Shown: piece by piece, positions 18,201 through 31,100 of the stretch | How the letters are laid out: each line of letters starts with the position of its first letter | Position numbering within the stretch: position 1 is the stretch's first letter | Assembly (NCBI GenBank): GCA_903885505.1 | Contig: CAISIU010000101.1 | Location: 62,001 to 126,000 of the forward strand | Source of the DNA: an uncultured Actinomycetes bacterium | GTDB lineage: Bacteria; Actinomycetota; Acidimicrobiia; Acidimicrobiales; RAAP-2 | DNA: 64,000 bases | Reading direction: 5' to 3' | Translations under genes and position numbers: made by a program | Notes under the pieces: model-generated | Databases searched by the model: none | The model's input: only the letters and a program-made list of their open reading frames with translations | Told to the model about the DNA's origin: nothing

Positions 18201-19167
18201 GCTGGCCGGCCTGAGCTTGGGTGCGGCCGCCAGCGTGTCGATGCACGGCTGGGCCTATCCGCCGAGCGTCGCTCTCTTCCTCGCCATCATGGTCGTGGGC
18301 TATCTCGACTCGTTCTCCGGTTTCCTCGCCGCGGCCGTCTTTATTGGAGCGGCGGCCGTAACGGGACACATCACCAACCTCACCAGCTTGGTACTCGCCG
18401 CCGTCATCGGTGGCGTCTGGTTCGGTATGCCCTTGATGGTCAAGAGCATGCGTCCCTTTGTGCGCCCTCACCCCCACGGCTTTGACGAGTGGTGGCGTCG
18501 CGGGTCTGACGCCGTGATCTTGATTTTGTTCAGTGGCTTTTTGACCTACTCCCTCGTGGGTTCACTGTCCTCTGCCGCTCATGCGGAAGTGAAGGTGAGT
18601 GCGCACGCCGCGCTCGTGGCGTTCGTGATCATGGGTGTTGCGGCCCTTCGCTTCTCGCTCGTCCTCCTCGTGAGCTTGATCTTCCCCAAGCGCCTGGCGC
18701 AGGTCACGATGCCGGACGTCGCGGACCAATTCCCGAAGGCGGCGTGGACGATGGCGGCCGGACAAGCCGCCTTCATTGGCTTGCTGATGCAAGCATTCGT
18801 CGGCACGTCCATCGTGTTGATTCCTCTGGTGGCGCTCCCCGTCCTGACGGGCCAGGTGCCGCGCGTCCTCGGCCCACGTCTGCCCGAGAGCACGTGGTTC
18901 CGTCGCTTCGTCCCCCGTTCGTCCGTGAACACGCTGTTCATGTCACTCGTGGGTGTGGGAGTGAGTCACCTGTTGGCCCACAACGTCACCTCGTCGTTCT
19001 GGTTGGTGACGGGTCAAATCCTCATCATGCTGAGCGTGGTCTTCCTGTACAACATCGCGTACTGCGTTCCCGGTGAGGACTGGAAGCCGTCGTGGCCCCA
19101 GCGCTGTGCCGGCATGGTGCTGCTCGTTCTGACCGCACTGCAAGTCACGGGTCACTTGGTGAAGTGA
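15268..19167 (+). CDS. lectin/Ig-like secreted protein fused to polytopic membrane domain
   Basis: 1299 residues. After a signal peptide (about 1-35), residues 40-330 look like an L-type-lectin or concanavalin-like beta fold (QTLWLVDGS, GGYGDARGG, IVGVTFDAAG). Residues 330-425 form one FnIII module. Residues 425-520 match the Cys-containing bacterial Ig-like repeat that ends in TYAGATPISVS. Further beta-rich domains follow to about 850. An Ala/Gly-rich segment at 857-908 includes a hydrophobic stretch and eight consecutive Gly. A short basic and amphipathic linker precedes a C-terminal membrane domain from about 965 to the end with 10-12 spans. No membrane family is recognised. The stop overlaps the ATG of the giant gene (TGATG). 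A role as membrane anchor or export partner for that protein is inferred only from coupling and topology. Confidence 0.75.
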   Translation: MNSRRGRVSRLLRCLGATAIVGCVAGMGSLPASASDLPSSASTIFNQNFSSSTPPSSLTALTVAGAQSNVPCLSAAKSGSRNFQTCDVKFSLPSGASDALVLDDGLNGTSGSGIVSTMLSSTSSTLFAQTYATQRGSRGAQTLWLVDGSTNPTTIPGATRSGGYGDARGGIPNAIVGVTFDAAGTAAQTNGASCPSVGWSSASSKANQVVVRGGSDATGKGFCFIASTNQPFSSVADSSPVGSLSSTSATDGWQRYVVAIIPPSVTHSSAVLEVSVDSGAGSLNTVLAVRLPQWAWSPTTIASTAHWGFSAVGTGTIHELHEWTAAQSAPATAAPTSPQNVGVQWGTPSNGKVSAIVSFTPSASDGGSPITSYAVSAAGRSCLVTSGLSGAMSCTLDSLPVARNVAFSVVAVNSLGVSIPAMTHSSSATMAQQVTFTLPAKVTYSPSGVALTGSSTSSLPVTYSATGSCVVTGSTLAFTALGKCTVTATQTGSTTYAGATPISVSTTVQAATATISAPSLSTPEDNNPHPLPATVSPPVSGLALQYCQAQLTGAPQCTSTAPTDLGEYLVKVTLTNPFYIAPPVTSHLSLTPATAILSPDLGGSPTPVTMNGASLQVQTQTVSSGIDAQATLSGFADNDSVVLSVIGDESLGTFTIPSSASALGNLLQGSTSATSVGAPVAVTATQSSDLSYGGTVAFPNGDFPGNGSYFVVPVTTTGLVPGSLVNAVIHSSPTVLATAQVSSTGQATLYVPIPAAWAGQNHQLFLNGTYQATTMSAGTGPNATVHIPSSLLSRLYPGSTTVISGVSASNPQLYSTNFVSLPSSSTTTTSAPTVVAGGGEPLVTYSPTAHPAETQKQVTRVVAAVAVVAAAAGAAAAAGAAAGGAAGAGASSGGGGGGGGSGPSSTAGVQANFDLASEEREHWGDGSRIWRLVGNKTIDRFSREWAHLVGHVSPLLSSSLADANYLRAIFGGLYSLLPLAGLSLGAAASVSMHGWAYPPSVALFLAIMVVGYLDSFSGFLAAAVFIGAAAVTGHITNLTSLVLAAVIGGVWFGMPLMVKSMRPFVRPHPHGFDEWWRRGSDAVILILFSGFLTYSLVGSLSSAAHAEVKVSAHAALVAFVIMGVAALRFSLVLLVSLIFPKRLAQVTMPDVADQFPKAAWTMAAGQAAFIGLLMQAFVGTSIVLIPLVALPVLTGQVPRVLGPRLPESTWFRRFVPRSSVNTLFMSLVGVGVSHLLAHNVTSSFWLVTGQILIMLSVVFLYNIAYCVPGEDWKPSWPQRCAGMVLLVLTALQVTGHLVK

Positions 19168-22100
19168 TGAAACGCTGGCGTGTCTCTCTCGTAGCGATGG
19201 TGGTGGCCTCATCGGTCCTGCCCCTCGCGGCGGCGAACGCGTCAACTCGTGGCGCGACGGGATCGATGGCGAATTCTCGCCACAGCGCCGCTCGACACGC
19301 CCACGTTGCACCGAGCGCTCCTGTCAATGTGGTGGCCACCGCGGGCGATGCGTCGATCGCGGTGAGCTGGGACTCTGTCGCGGGTGCTGATGGTTATGTC
19401 GCGATGGCCGATCCCGGAGGTTTCTCGTGCCAGACCGCTAACTCGTCCTGCGTGATATCGGGCCTGACGAACGGCACCACTTATTCCATCACTGTGACCG
19501 CCAGCGCCGCGGGGCTGCTGTCTGATGCGAGTGCCCCGGTGAGTGCGACGCCGCAGGCGGGCCCCCCGCTCGCGGCGTTGGGCGTGACGGCATTCACTAT
19601 TGGTACGACGGCCACGGTGACGTGGCTACCCGCCAACAGCTCGACGCCGATTACGGGCTACACCGTCACCGCGAGCCCCGGTGGTCTGACCTGTTCAGTG
19701 TCGGCCGTCGATGGTGTCGTGCCCACGACCTGCATTGTCACTGGTCTCACGGCGGGACAGACGTACACCTTCTCGGTCGTCGCGACGAACTCGGTGGGCG
19801 GCTCATCGCCCGCGACGGCGCCGACGGTGACGCCCGTCGACACCCCGAGTGCTCCGACCAACGTCTCGACCATCGCCACCAGCGCCACCATCACGGTGTC
19901 GTGGACGCCTTCGGCGAGCGATGGTGGCGCACCTATCTCTGGTTACACCGCTCTCGCGTTTGATCCGGTGACGAACTTCCTGTTGGCCACCTGCGGTGCC
20001 GCCGCATCGGGAACGTCATGCGTGATGTCCGCTTTGGCTCCGAACACCTCTTATTACGTGCGAGTGTTCGCGACCAACGCGCAGGGTCCGTCGGACCCCT
20101 CGCTGCCCACCGACCCGCAGAGCACGGCACCGACCACGCCTGGTTCACCGGTACCGACCTCACTTACCGCGGGTAATGGCTCGGCCACCGTGACGTGGAC
20201 GGCACCAGAGGACAACGGTGGCGCCACGATTACGTCATACACCGCAACTGCCGATGACGGCAACGGGGGAGTCTTCACCTGCGCGGTCGATGCGGGCAGC
20301 ACCTCGTGTCTCATTAAGGGCCTGACCAACGGCACCAGTTACACGGTGACCATTGCCGCGAACAATGTGGCGGGTGGTTCCCTTGCGGTGACGGCGGGTG
20401 TGGTCATTCCCGCCTCGGTTCCCGACGCCCCCACCAACATCACCGTCACGCCGGCCTCGGGCGCGGTGACCGTGAGTTGGTCGGCACCGGCATCGGATGG
20501 TGGCAGTGCGATTTACCGATACACCGCGACGGCCACCGACTTTGACGGCAACGCCTTCACGTGCACCACCACGGGAACCTCGTGCGTCATCACGGCTCTG
20601 ACTAATGGTTACAACTACGACATCACCGTGGTCGCCACGAACGCAGTCGGTGATTCGGTGCCGGCGGAGGGGCGCTATGTCACCCCGTCCGACGTTCCCG
20701 GTGCACCCATCCCGTCGTCGCTGACCTTCGGCAACGGGAGCATTACCGCCTCGTGGTCTGCCCCTCTCGATAACGGTGGATTGCTGATCACGGGCTACAC
20801 CGCCACCGCCACCGATGGTGATGGCAACACCTTCACCTGCACCACCGACGGCACCAGTTGCGTCATCGATGGCGTGACGAACGGCGTCTCGTACAACGTG
20901 GTGGTCGTCGCCACCAACGCCGATGGCGACTCCTCGTCGGCCGATCTCGGTTCGGCGTCACCCGCCACGACTCCGACAGCCCCGTTGTCGCCGTCGGTTT
21001 CCGCGGGCAACCGGACCCTGAACGTGTCGTGGTCCCCCTCCGCCTCAAATGGTGGACGCGACGTCACTGGCTACACCGCTACCGCCACCGATGGTGATGG
21101 CAATACCTTCTCGTGCTCGACGGGCGTCGATGGCACCTCGTGTCTCATCACCGGTCTGACGAATGGTGTGAGTTATGCCGTCTCGATTACCGCTACCAAT
21201 GTGGTGGGTACTTCAGACGTGGCCGATGCGGGATCGGCCACGCCGTCTGACGTGCCGGGGGCTCCGCTCGCGTCGTCGTTGACCTTCGGTAACGGCAGCA
21301 TCACCGCGTCGTGGTCGGCGCCCCTTGACAACGGCGGCCTCGTCATTTCGGGCTACACCGCCACGGCCACTGATGGCGATGGCAATACCTTCACGTGCAC
21401 CACTGACGGCACGAGCTGCGTGATCGATGGCTTGACGAACGGCGTCTCGTACAGCGTGACGGTGGTCGCCACCAACGCGGATGGTGACTCGTCGGCAACC
21501 GCGCTCGGCAGCGTCACTCCCGCGACGACACCCGACGCACCCGGTTCACCGGTCGTGACCGTTGCCAATGGTTCGTTCACCGTTAATTGGGCGATTCCGG
21601 CGGTCGACGGCGGCAGCGCAATCACTGGATTCACCGCCACTGCCACTGACAGTGATGGCAACACCTTCTCGTGCTTTGCCTCAGGCACTGACAGCTCGTG
21701 TCTCATCACGGGTGTCGCCAACAGCGTCTCGTACGACATCACCGTGATCGCCACGAACTCGGTCGGAGATTCTGTCGTGGCCGATGCGGGCTACTTCATT
21801 GCCGACACCGTTCCGTCGGTACCCTTGGGTGGTTCGCTGATTGCCGGCAATGCGTCGCTCACAGTGTCATGGTCGACGCCGACGACCGATGGTGGCAGCC
21901 CTATTACCTCCTACACCGCGACGGCTACCGATGGCGACGGCAATGCCTTTACCTGTTACTCCAAGGGGCTGAGCTGCGACATCACGGGTCTGACGAATGG
22001 TGTCTCCTATGACGTCATTGTCGTGGCGACCAACTCCGTCGGTGACTCAGTGGCCGACTCCCTCGGCAGCGCGACGCCCGTCACTGCGCCGATCTCACCT

Positions 22101-25100
22101 GCGGTTGATCTCGTTGCCCCCGGTTCGACTTCCATCAGCGTGGCGTGGATCACGTCGACCGATAACGGCGGAAGCCCGATTACTGGTTACACCGCGACGG
22201 CCACCGATGTCGACGGCAACGTCTTTACCTGTTCCGCGGGTGCCGCCGACACGTCATGCACCATCACGGGCTTGACGAACGGCACGACGTATGCGCTCAC
22301 GATTGTCGCTAACAACAATGTCGGTAGCTCGGTACCCACGAATGCGGGATCGGCCACCCCGTCTGACGTGCCGGGCGCACCTCTCGCGTCGTCGCTGACC
22401 TTCGGTAACGGCAACATCACCGCGTCGTGGTCGGCGCCTCTCGACAACGGCGGTCTCGCGGTCCTCAGATACACCGCCACGGCCACTGATGGCGATGGCA
22501 ATACCTTCACCTGCACCACTGACGGCACCAGTTGCGTGATCGATGGCTTGACGAACGGCGTCTCGTACAGCGTGACGGTGGTCGCCACCAACGCGGATGG
22601 CGACTCGTCGGCAACGGCTCTCGGCAGCATCATTCCTGCGACCAACCCCAGTGCACCCGCGGATGTGTCGACGTCTGTCGGTAATGGCTCGGTGACCGTG
22701 TCGTGGAGTGGATCTCTCGACAACGGTGGCAGCAACATCATTTCCTACACGGCTACCGCCACCGATCGCGACGGCAACGTCTTCTCCTGCGCCACCGCAT
22801 CTGATGGCATCTCGTGCACCATCTACGGTTTGGTCAACGGCACGACATACGCCATCGCGGTGCACGCCACCAACGGCGTCGGTGACTCCACGCTTCTCGA
22901 TGGCGGCGCCCTGGTGCCCTTCAATCTTCCGAGCGTCCCGACCTCGGGTTCCGCGACCTTCGGTAACGGCAACATCACCGCTTCATGGTCGTCGCCTCTG
23001 GACAACGGCGGACTCCCAGTCCTCAGCTACACCGCTTCCGCCACCGACACCAACGGCAACACCTTCTCGTGCTCCACCGACGGCACCAGCTGCACTATTG
23101 ATGGTCTGACAAACGGCACGACGTACTCGGTGACCGTGATTGCGACCACCAGCGCGGGTAACTCTGCCGCGGCCGACCTCGGAAAGCTCACCCCCGCCGC
23201 CGCACCGTCGGCACCGGGCAACATCACCGCGACGCCGAGCAATGGGTCGTTGTACGTCGGCTGGGACTACCCGGCCTTCGATGGCGGCGCGTACGTCACG
23301 AGCTACGTGGTCACTGCCACTGATGGCGATGGCAATTCCTTCACCTGCATCGCGGGCCCGGGCATCAGCTCGTGGTGGACGGCGTGCAGCGTGTACGGCT
23401 TGACGAACGGTGTGAGCTACGACATCACGGTCGTCGCGACGAACGCCGCGGGCTCCTCGTCGCCAGCAGACGGTGGCTATTTCACCCCGGCGACGACTCC
23501 CTCGGCGCCATCGACCGTGACGGTCACGCCGGCTGATCAATCGCTAACGATTTCGTGGTCCGCACCCTCATCTGATGGCGGTAACGCGGTGACCTCGTAC
23601 ACCGCCACGGCGACCGACATCAACGGCAACACCTTCAGTTGCACGACCGATGCCACCAGCTGCGTGATTACTGGTCTGACCAACGGTGTGTCGTACGACG
23701 TAATCGTGGTGTCGACCAACGCGATGGGTCAATCCGACTCGGCAGACGCGGGTCTGTCGTCCCCGTCGACTGTGCCGAGTGCTCCGACCAACCTGTCTCT
23801 CACCTCCGATGGCTCGACGCTCACCATTTCGTGGTCCGCACCGAACAGCGACGGCGGTCTTGCCATCGATGCGTACGTCGTGACGCTCAATGGCGTCGTG
23901 GTGTGCAACACCACGGACTTGTCATGCTCGATTTCCTCCCTCGCCGCCGCGACGAACTACTCACTGACAGTGACGGCGGTGAATGCTGATGGCACCTCTC
24001 TCGCGTCTGACGCACTGGACCTCACTGATGTAACGGTGGTTCGCACATTGGCGAACGAGGGCGCGGATCGCGCCACCATCGTGGACACCTTGAGGAACGT
24101 GTGCCACGCGTCGGCCAGCGACGCGGCGCAGGCATTGCTCAGCGCACTCGGAGTATCGGACTACTCCTTGACGTCGTGGTTGTCACCGAGTGGGTATGTC
24201 TTGCCGGACATTGCTACCGCCTTGCACGTGGTTTACGGGAATACCGCCTGGCAGACCTACTACGCACTTCGTGATTGGTACAACGAGTCTCCCGACGTGT
24301 GGGTATCGGTGCTGGACGGTGCGAACTACAGCACCAGTGATATCGCGTACACCCTCCACTACGCGCTCACTCTGACGGCGCACGATGCGGCGCACGCTCT
24401 GTGGCCCACCTACTTCTTCTCCGATGCCCAGGTGGCATCCGTCCTTAGTGGTGCTGGCTATACCAACTTTGATGTGGCCCTCACCCTGCGAGACGTGTAC
24501 TTCGACTCTGCCAGTGACACCGCTAATGCGCTCATTGTCGGCCTCGGCCTCTCGGTGAATGAAGCCAGTTGGGTGCTCGTGGCGAGTGGTGCGTACAACG
24601 CCGTTGAACTCGCTTCGACCTTGCGTTCTTACTTCGAGTTCACGTCGGCCAACGCGGCCAACGTCTTCAGCTCGGTCTTCGGTAGCAATGATTGGGACAC
24701 GAGTTACTACTTGTACCAGGGTGGCTATTCGCTGGGCGAGGTGTCCGCCGCACTGCGTGTCACGTTCGGTGACACGGCCCAGGGTGCCTTCTACGCCATG
24801 CGTAATTGGATCTCACTGACTCCCACTGACTGGGCGTCCGCCTTTAACGACGGACAGTTCACCGTTGAGCAGATTGCCTTCTTCTTGCGTAATGGATTCG
24901 GCGTCAACCCGCAAGATGCCGCCAACGCTCTGAACAGCATCTTTAACCTTGACGATGCGACGATGGCCCCGCTCTTGATAGGGGCGGGATACTCAATCTT
25001 TAACGTGGCGCTAGTCCTGCGCTTCCAATACAGCGACAATCCTTCGCAGGCGGCAAACATTCTGCAGACCACGTTGGGACTCACCGTTGTGCAGGTGAGC

Positions 25101-28100
25101 CAGGCAATGCTGATCAGCGGCGCCTACTCAGTGGCAGAGCTCGCGAGTGCACTTCGTCTGTACTTCGAGATGAGCAGTGTCGACGCCGCCATCCTCTTTA
25201 ACTCGGTCTTTGGCAGTAATGACACCTGGACGGCGCTGTACCTGTATCAAGGTGGCTACAGCCTGAATGACGTGGCCTACGCGCTGAATGCGGCCTTCCA
25301 CGATTCAGCCACGGGCGCCTTCAACGCCCTGCGCTACCGGTTCAGTATGTCGCCGGTGGAGTGGGTCAGCCTGCTCGACAGTGCCCAATACAGCGTGTCG
25401 GAGATTGCGTTCTTCTTGCGTAACGGCTTTGGCGTCAACTCGCAGGACGCGGCCTACGCACTCAACCAGACCTTTTGTCTCACCGATATGGAGATGGCGC
25501 CCCTCCTCGTTTATGCCGGTTACTCGACCTTCGACGTGGCTCTGGTGTCGCGTTACCAGTACACCGACGACTCCTCGCGAACCGCCTTGGTCCTAAACGA
25601 GGCCCTGGGCTTGTCGCCAGTTCAAGTCGCCCAGGCGGAAGTTAACAGCGGCGCGTACAGCCCCGCCGACCTGGTGACGGCGTTGCGTACCTATTACGAG
25701 AACAGCACTATCGATGCGTCGGTGGTATTCAATTCGGCCTTCGGCGCCAATGACACCTGGACAGCCCTCTACCTCTACCAAGGTGGATACACGCTCAATG
25801 ACGTGGCCTACGCCATGCACTACGCCTTTGGCGACACGTCGTGGCAGGCCTACTATGCGCTGCGCAACTGGTTCAGCATGTCGCCGGTCGACTGGGTGGC
25901 GCTGCTGAATTACGCGGAATACAAGATTGCTGATATCGGCTTCGTTCTCCGCGCGTTCATGGGCGTCGGTCCGCAGGACACTGCATACGCACTGAATGCG
26001 ACCTTCGCCTTGAGTGATAGCGACATGGCTCCCGTACTTATCGACGCTGGCTACTCAACCTTCGACGTCGCGGTGGTCTTGAAGTACCAGTACTGCGATA
26101 CCGCTATCCAAACGGCCAGTGTTCTGGAGAACTCGCTGAACCTGAGTGACGTGCAGGTGGCCCAGGCGGAAGTCAGTAGTGGCGCCTATAGCCGAGCTGA
26201 CTTCTCTGGAGTGCTGTATAACTACTACGGGTACACGTCATCAGCCGCCATGATCGTTTTCAGCACCGCCTTTGGCGACAACGACACCTGGTCGGCTCTC
26301 TACCTCTCTCAAGGCGGCTACAGCCTCACGGAGATTGCGACGGCGCTCCACGCGACCTTCGGCGATACCGCATGGCAGACGTATTACGCGCTACGTAACT
26401 GGTTCAGCATGTCGCCGGTCGACTGGGTCTCGGTTCTGAGCGGTGCGGATTACTCGGTGACGGACATCACCTTCGTGTTGCATGCCTTTATCGGAGTGAG
26501 ATGGGACGACGCCGCGAGGGCGCTAAACCAGACCTTCAACTTCGCTGATAGCGATCTCGCGCCCATCTTCGTCTCGGGCGGCTACTCGACGTTCGACGTC
26601 GGCCTCGTACTGAACTCGGTCTACGGAGACTCGCCAAGCCAGGCAGCCCGCGTGTTGAGTCAGTCGCTGCACCTCAGCGATGCCCAAATTGGTCAGGCCA
26701 TGGTGAGCTCGGGTGCCTATGCGATGGGCGACTTCACGTCGGCTCTACGGACGTATCTAGAGGAACCCTCATACATCGCGGGGTTTGCAGTGGCGATTGC
26801 CTTTGGTTTCAGCGACTGGCAGTCCGCGTCCGCCCTGTTCCAGGGTGGCTACAGCGCTAATGATGTTGCCTTCTCCATGAAGTTCACCTTCGGTGACAAT
26901 GCCGGACAAACCTTCCAGGCCATTCGCTACTACGTCAATTTGTCGCTGAATGACTGGGTCAGCGTGTTGAACTTCGCCACCTTCTCGGCGGTGGACACGG
27001 CCTACGTGCTGCATGCCTACATGGGCGTCGATTGGAATGGCGCGACCAACGCCCTGAATTCCGTCTATAGCTTCAGCGGCGACAGCCTCGCCAACGTCTT
27101 GGTGGCCGCCGGCTACTCGAGCTACGACGTCGCACTGTCGTTGCGTTGGGCTTACGGCGACTCACCAAGTCAGGCCGCCTGCGTGTTGAGCCAGTCGCTG
27201 CAACTCAGCGATGTCCAAGTCGCGCAGGCCATGGTGAACAGCGGCGCGTACAGCATGTCGGATTTGGTGGGCGCGATCAGCTCCTACTTCGAATACAACG
27301 CCGTCGATGCCGCTACCTTGCTGGCCCGCGCCTTTGGTTTCAACGATGCGCAAGTGGTCTCACCGCTGATTGCCGGGGGATACGGCGCGCCTGACGTGGC
27401 GTACGCCTTGCACTTTGCGTTCAACGATGCGTCGTGGCAGACCTTCAACGCTGAGCACTACGTCGTGAGCCTCTCGGACGCTGACTGGGTGTCGGTGCTG
27501 ACCTACGCGCAGTACATCGCCAGTGACGTCGCTTTCGTCCTGCACTATTACATCGGTGATTCCGCCTCCTCGGCGACGTCGGCCCTGAACCAGACTCTGT
27601 ATTTGAGCGACTCTCAGCTCGTCTCCGTGTTGGCGTCGGTCGGCTATTCGTCGATCGATGCGGCCCGCGTCTTGAACTACTACTACGAGGACTCCGCGAA
27701 TATCGCATTTGCCATTGTCAGCGACGTCTACGGCACCAGTAATGCGGACACGGTGTGGGCATTGCGAAATGGTGGCTACAACCTGTCGGTACCTGACGCG
27801 CCGTTCTCGGTGAATTCGGGCAGTGGTAACGGCGTGATTTTCGTGTCGTGGAATGCCGGTTACAGCGGTGGACTGGCCATTCAGTCCTACACCGCGACGG
27901 CCGTGGATGGTAGCGGTAGCCGCTATTCCTGCACGACGTCTGGTGGTGGCAACTGGTGTCTCATCTACGGCTTGTCGAACGGTACGAGCTACAGCGTGTC
28001 GGTCGTTGCCACGAACTACGTCGGTGACTCGGCACCGTCAGACGTGAACTACGCGACGCCGGCGACTGCCCCCTCGGCCCCCAGCGACGTGTCGGCAATC

Positions 28101-31100
28101 TTGTCGGGTACCACCTTGACGGTGAAGTGGACTGACAGTGTCGACAACGGTGGTTCGCCCATCACGGGTTACCGCGCGCACGCCGACAATGGCGACGGGG
28201 GACCCAGCTGCACGACCGGCCCGGAGGCGACCACCTGCACGATCACCGGCCTCATCCTGGGCCAGACGTACACCGTCTCGGTCGTGGCCATCAATGCAGT
28301 CGACCAATCACCGGCGAGCACCGTTGATGGGCAATTCGTCCCCGTGACCCACCCCTCGGCACCGAGCGGCGTCTGGACGAGCTCGCTCGATGGCGGCCTG
28401 ACGATTTACTGGAGTCCGTCGAATGACACTGGTGGCTCGCCGATTACCAACTATCACATTGATGTCATTGATCCCTCGGGCCTCATTGTTGGCTCCTGCG
28501 ACACCCTCGACTTCACCTGCACGGTGATGGGATTGACCAACTGGGTGACTTACAACGTTCTGGCGAAGGCGGAGAATGCGCAGGGGTCGAGTGACCCGCT
28601 CACGACAGTCCCCAGTGGCGACAATGCTCGCGACATCGTCGCCTACCAGTCCGGCTGGCTGGCCCTTACTGGTTCGTCAGTGCAGCAGTCTGACCCCTTC
28701 TTCGATCTGTCCAGCATCAACTCGATGTTGAGTGATAGCTGCACCGCGCGCACCATGGCGGTGGCGCCCGATGGCAGCGTCTGGATTGAGAACTTCTGCG
28801 GCACCTACTTCCACCTCAACCTGGATGGCTCGGTCGACACCTTCAACCCTGATGGCTGGAGCTCATTCGCCATCGCGGTGGCACCTAATGGCGACGTGTT
28901 GGGGACGAACTGGAGCAGCGACATCACGGTGTTCGACCCGTCGAACGGTTCGTGGACGACTCGCTGGGTCGATGGTGCGGCATGCCTGACCGGCATCGCG
29001 TACACCCCCGATGGCAGCCTGTACGTCGCCGACCCTTGCTACTCGCAAGTTCGTCAACTCACGGGCGATCCCACCGACCCGAGCTCGTCACTGTCTCTCT
29101 ATGACGGCCCTCAGATCTACGTGGGCGACGCCATGGGCTTGGCGAGCGCCGGAGATGGAACTTTGGTCGTGGGTAACGACTGGTGGCAGACCGCGACCGT
29201 CAACCCTCTCAATGGAGCGGTGAACTATTACCAATCGCCTCTGCCGTGCAATGAGCACCTGGCCGTGGTGCAGGGTGTCGTGATTACTGCCGATGGCTGC
29301 TGGAACCGATTCGGTGTGGGCGGCGTGTCGCAAACGACGGGTCAGCCTCAATCAGCAACTCCGTCAGCGCCGCAGAGTGTGGTTGTTCAGACCGGATCGC
29401 ACCACATCGTGGTCACCTGGAGTGCGCCGCAGTACAACGGCATCGCGGGCCCCACCACGTCATACACCGCCACCGCGACTGATTCCAAGGGCAACGCCTT
29501 TAGCTGTTCACAGGCCGTCTACTACGCCTGCATCATCGACGGCCTCACCGACGGAGTCGTTTACCGCGTCAACATCGTGGCCAACAACGTGGCGGGATCC
29601 TCGGCGCCATTCATCGCGGGCAACTTCATGCCCGTGACGGCGTCGGTATCTATTCCGTTGGATTACCAATCGGCACAGCCCAACACGAACAACCTGTTGA
29701 CGTCTCTGTCGGCATCGGGCGCCGCACCGATGGTGAGCAACCTGTCTGATGGCGCCAGCGTGATTGTGAGCACCTCGCTCGGCAACTTGTGGATGCCCAA
29801 CTCCAACGGCCTCACGCCCCTGCGCAATACGCCGTTTACCAGTGGCACCATCATCGGATTCTCCGGATCGACCGAGAGTGTCAACGCGGCGTTGCGGAGC
29901 CTCGAGATCTACTCGCAGCAGACGGGCACCTTCACGCTGACGATTCAGGTGATTGACGCTGGCTTTGCGTATGACCCCGTGAGCGGCCACGCCTTCTTGC
30001 AGGCCGACTGCAACAACTGCACATTCATGGATGCCGTGAATGGGGCGAAAGGGTTCTCTCTCAACGGAGTCGGTGGTTACTTGGTGACCGACTCCACCTC
30101 ATCGGCCAACGAGGTGCTGAACCGCTACATGTGGCAGCCGAGCTTCGGTGGCTTCACCGACTACCAGCCCTATCTCGTCGACGCATCGGGCAACCCCCTC
30201 TTTGCGTACCAGTACGCGAACAACGATGTCTCCACGTCCTTCGACAACTCGCAGTACCTCTCCGACCCGAACGCCAGTTTCCAAAAGTGGATCTACGTGT
30301 CCGGGCCGCACAAGGGCGACATCATGACCTTGGGTGGCGTGCGCTACGGCTTCTGTAGCGCGGCGCCCGCCATGGCCCAGAACGGCTACTTCGCCAATTG
30401 GGGCAATGGTGAGCCGAATGACTGCGGCGCCAACGAATTTGTTCCGATTATCGGCTCGTATGCCGGCAGGTGGAACGACGTCGGCCCTCAGGCGACACTC
30501 GGCTCCAGCGTTATTGAGTTTGGGGGCTTGGCTAGCGACACTGGCTCGCTCACCATCGCCCACGTGGCATCAGCCACGGGCCGCGTGAGCTCCCCGCCAT
30601 CGCAGCCCGGCGACGTGTCGGTGTACGCGCGTAATCAATCTCTGGTAGTGACCGTCGGCTCGCCGTCAGACGGCTCTGGCAACCCCGTGACCTACACCTA
30701 CGTGGCGTCGCCGACGACCTGGGGTGGCAATGATGGAGCGACCTGTGTCACGACGGACACCACCTGCACTGTGGGCGGATTGACCTGGGGCCAGAGCTAC
30801 TACGTGACGGTGTACGCCTCGACGGTCGCGGGTAATTCCTCGTGGGCGTACGCGGGCTACTACGACATCGCCTTGGAAATCTCCACCACGGTCGACGGCA
30901 ATAGCACGGTCGTGACGGTCACGAACCACGAACCGGCCCTCTCGAGCGCGTGGATCAACGCTCGTTCCAGCGGACCGACGCTGCGCTGGTGCGACTTCGA
31001 GGGCCTCGACGTCAACGTGGCCCAGATCTGCACCATCAATGGCCTCGAGTACCTCACGGATTACCAATTGACCGCCGATACGAGCACGTCATGGGGTGCT

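Noticed and set aside
24063..27776. Regular 531-bp repeats considered as a CRISPR or satellite array
   Set aside because: The period is long, the frame is open throughout and the copies differ in sequence; it is a protein repeat.
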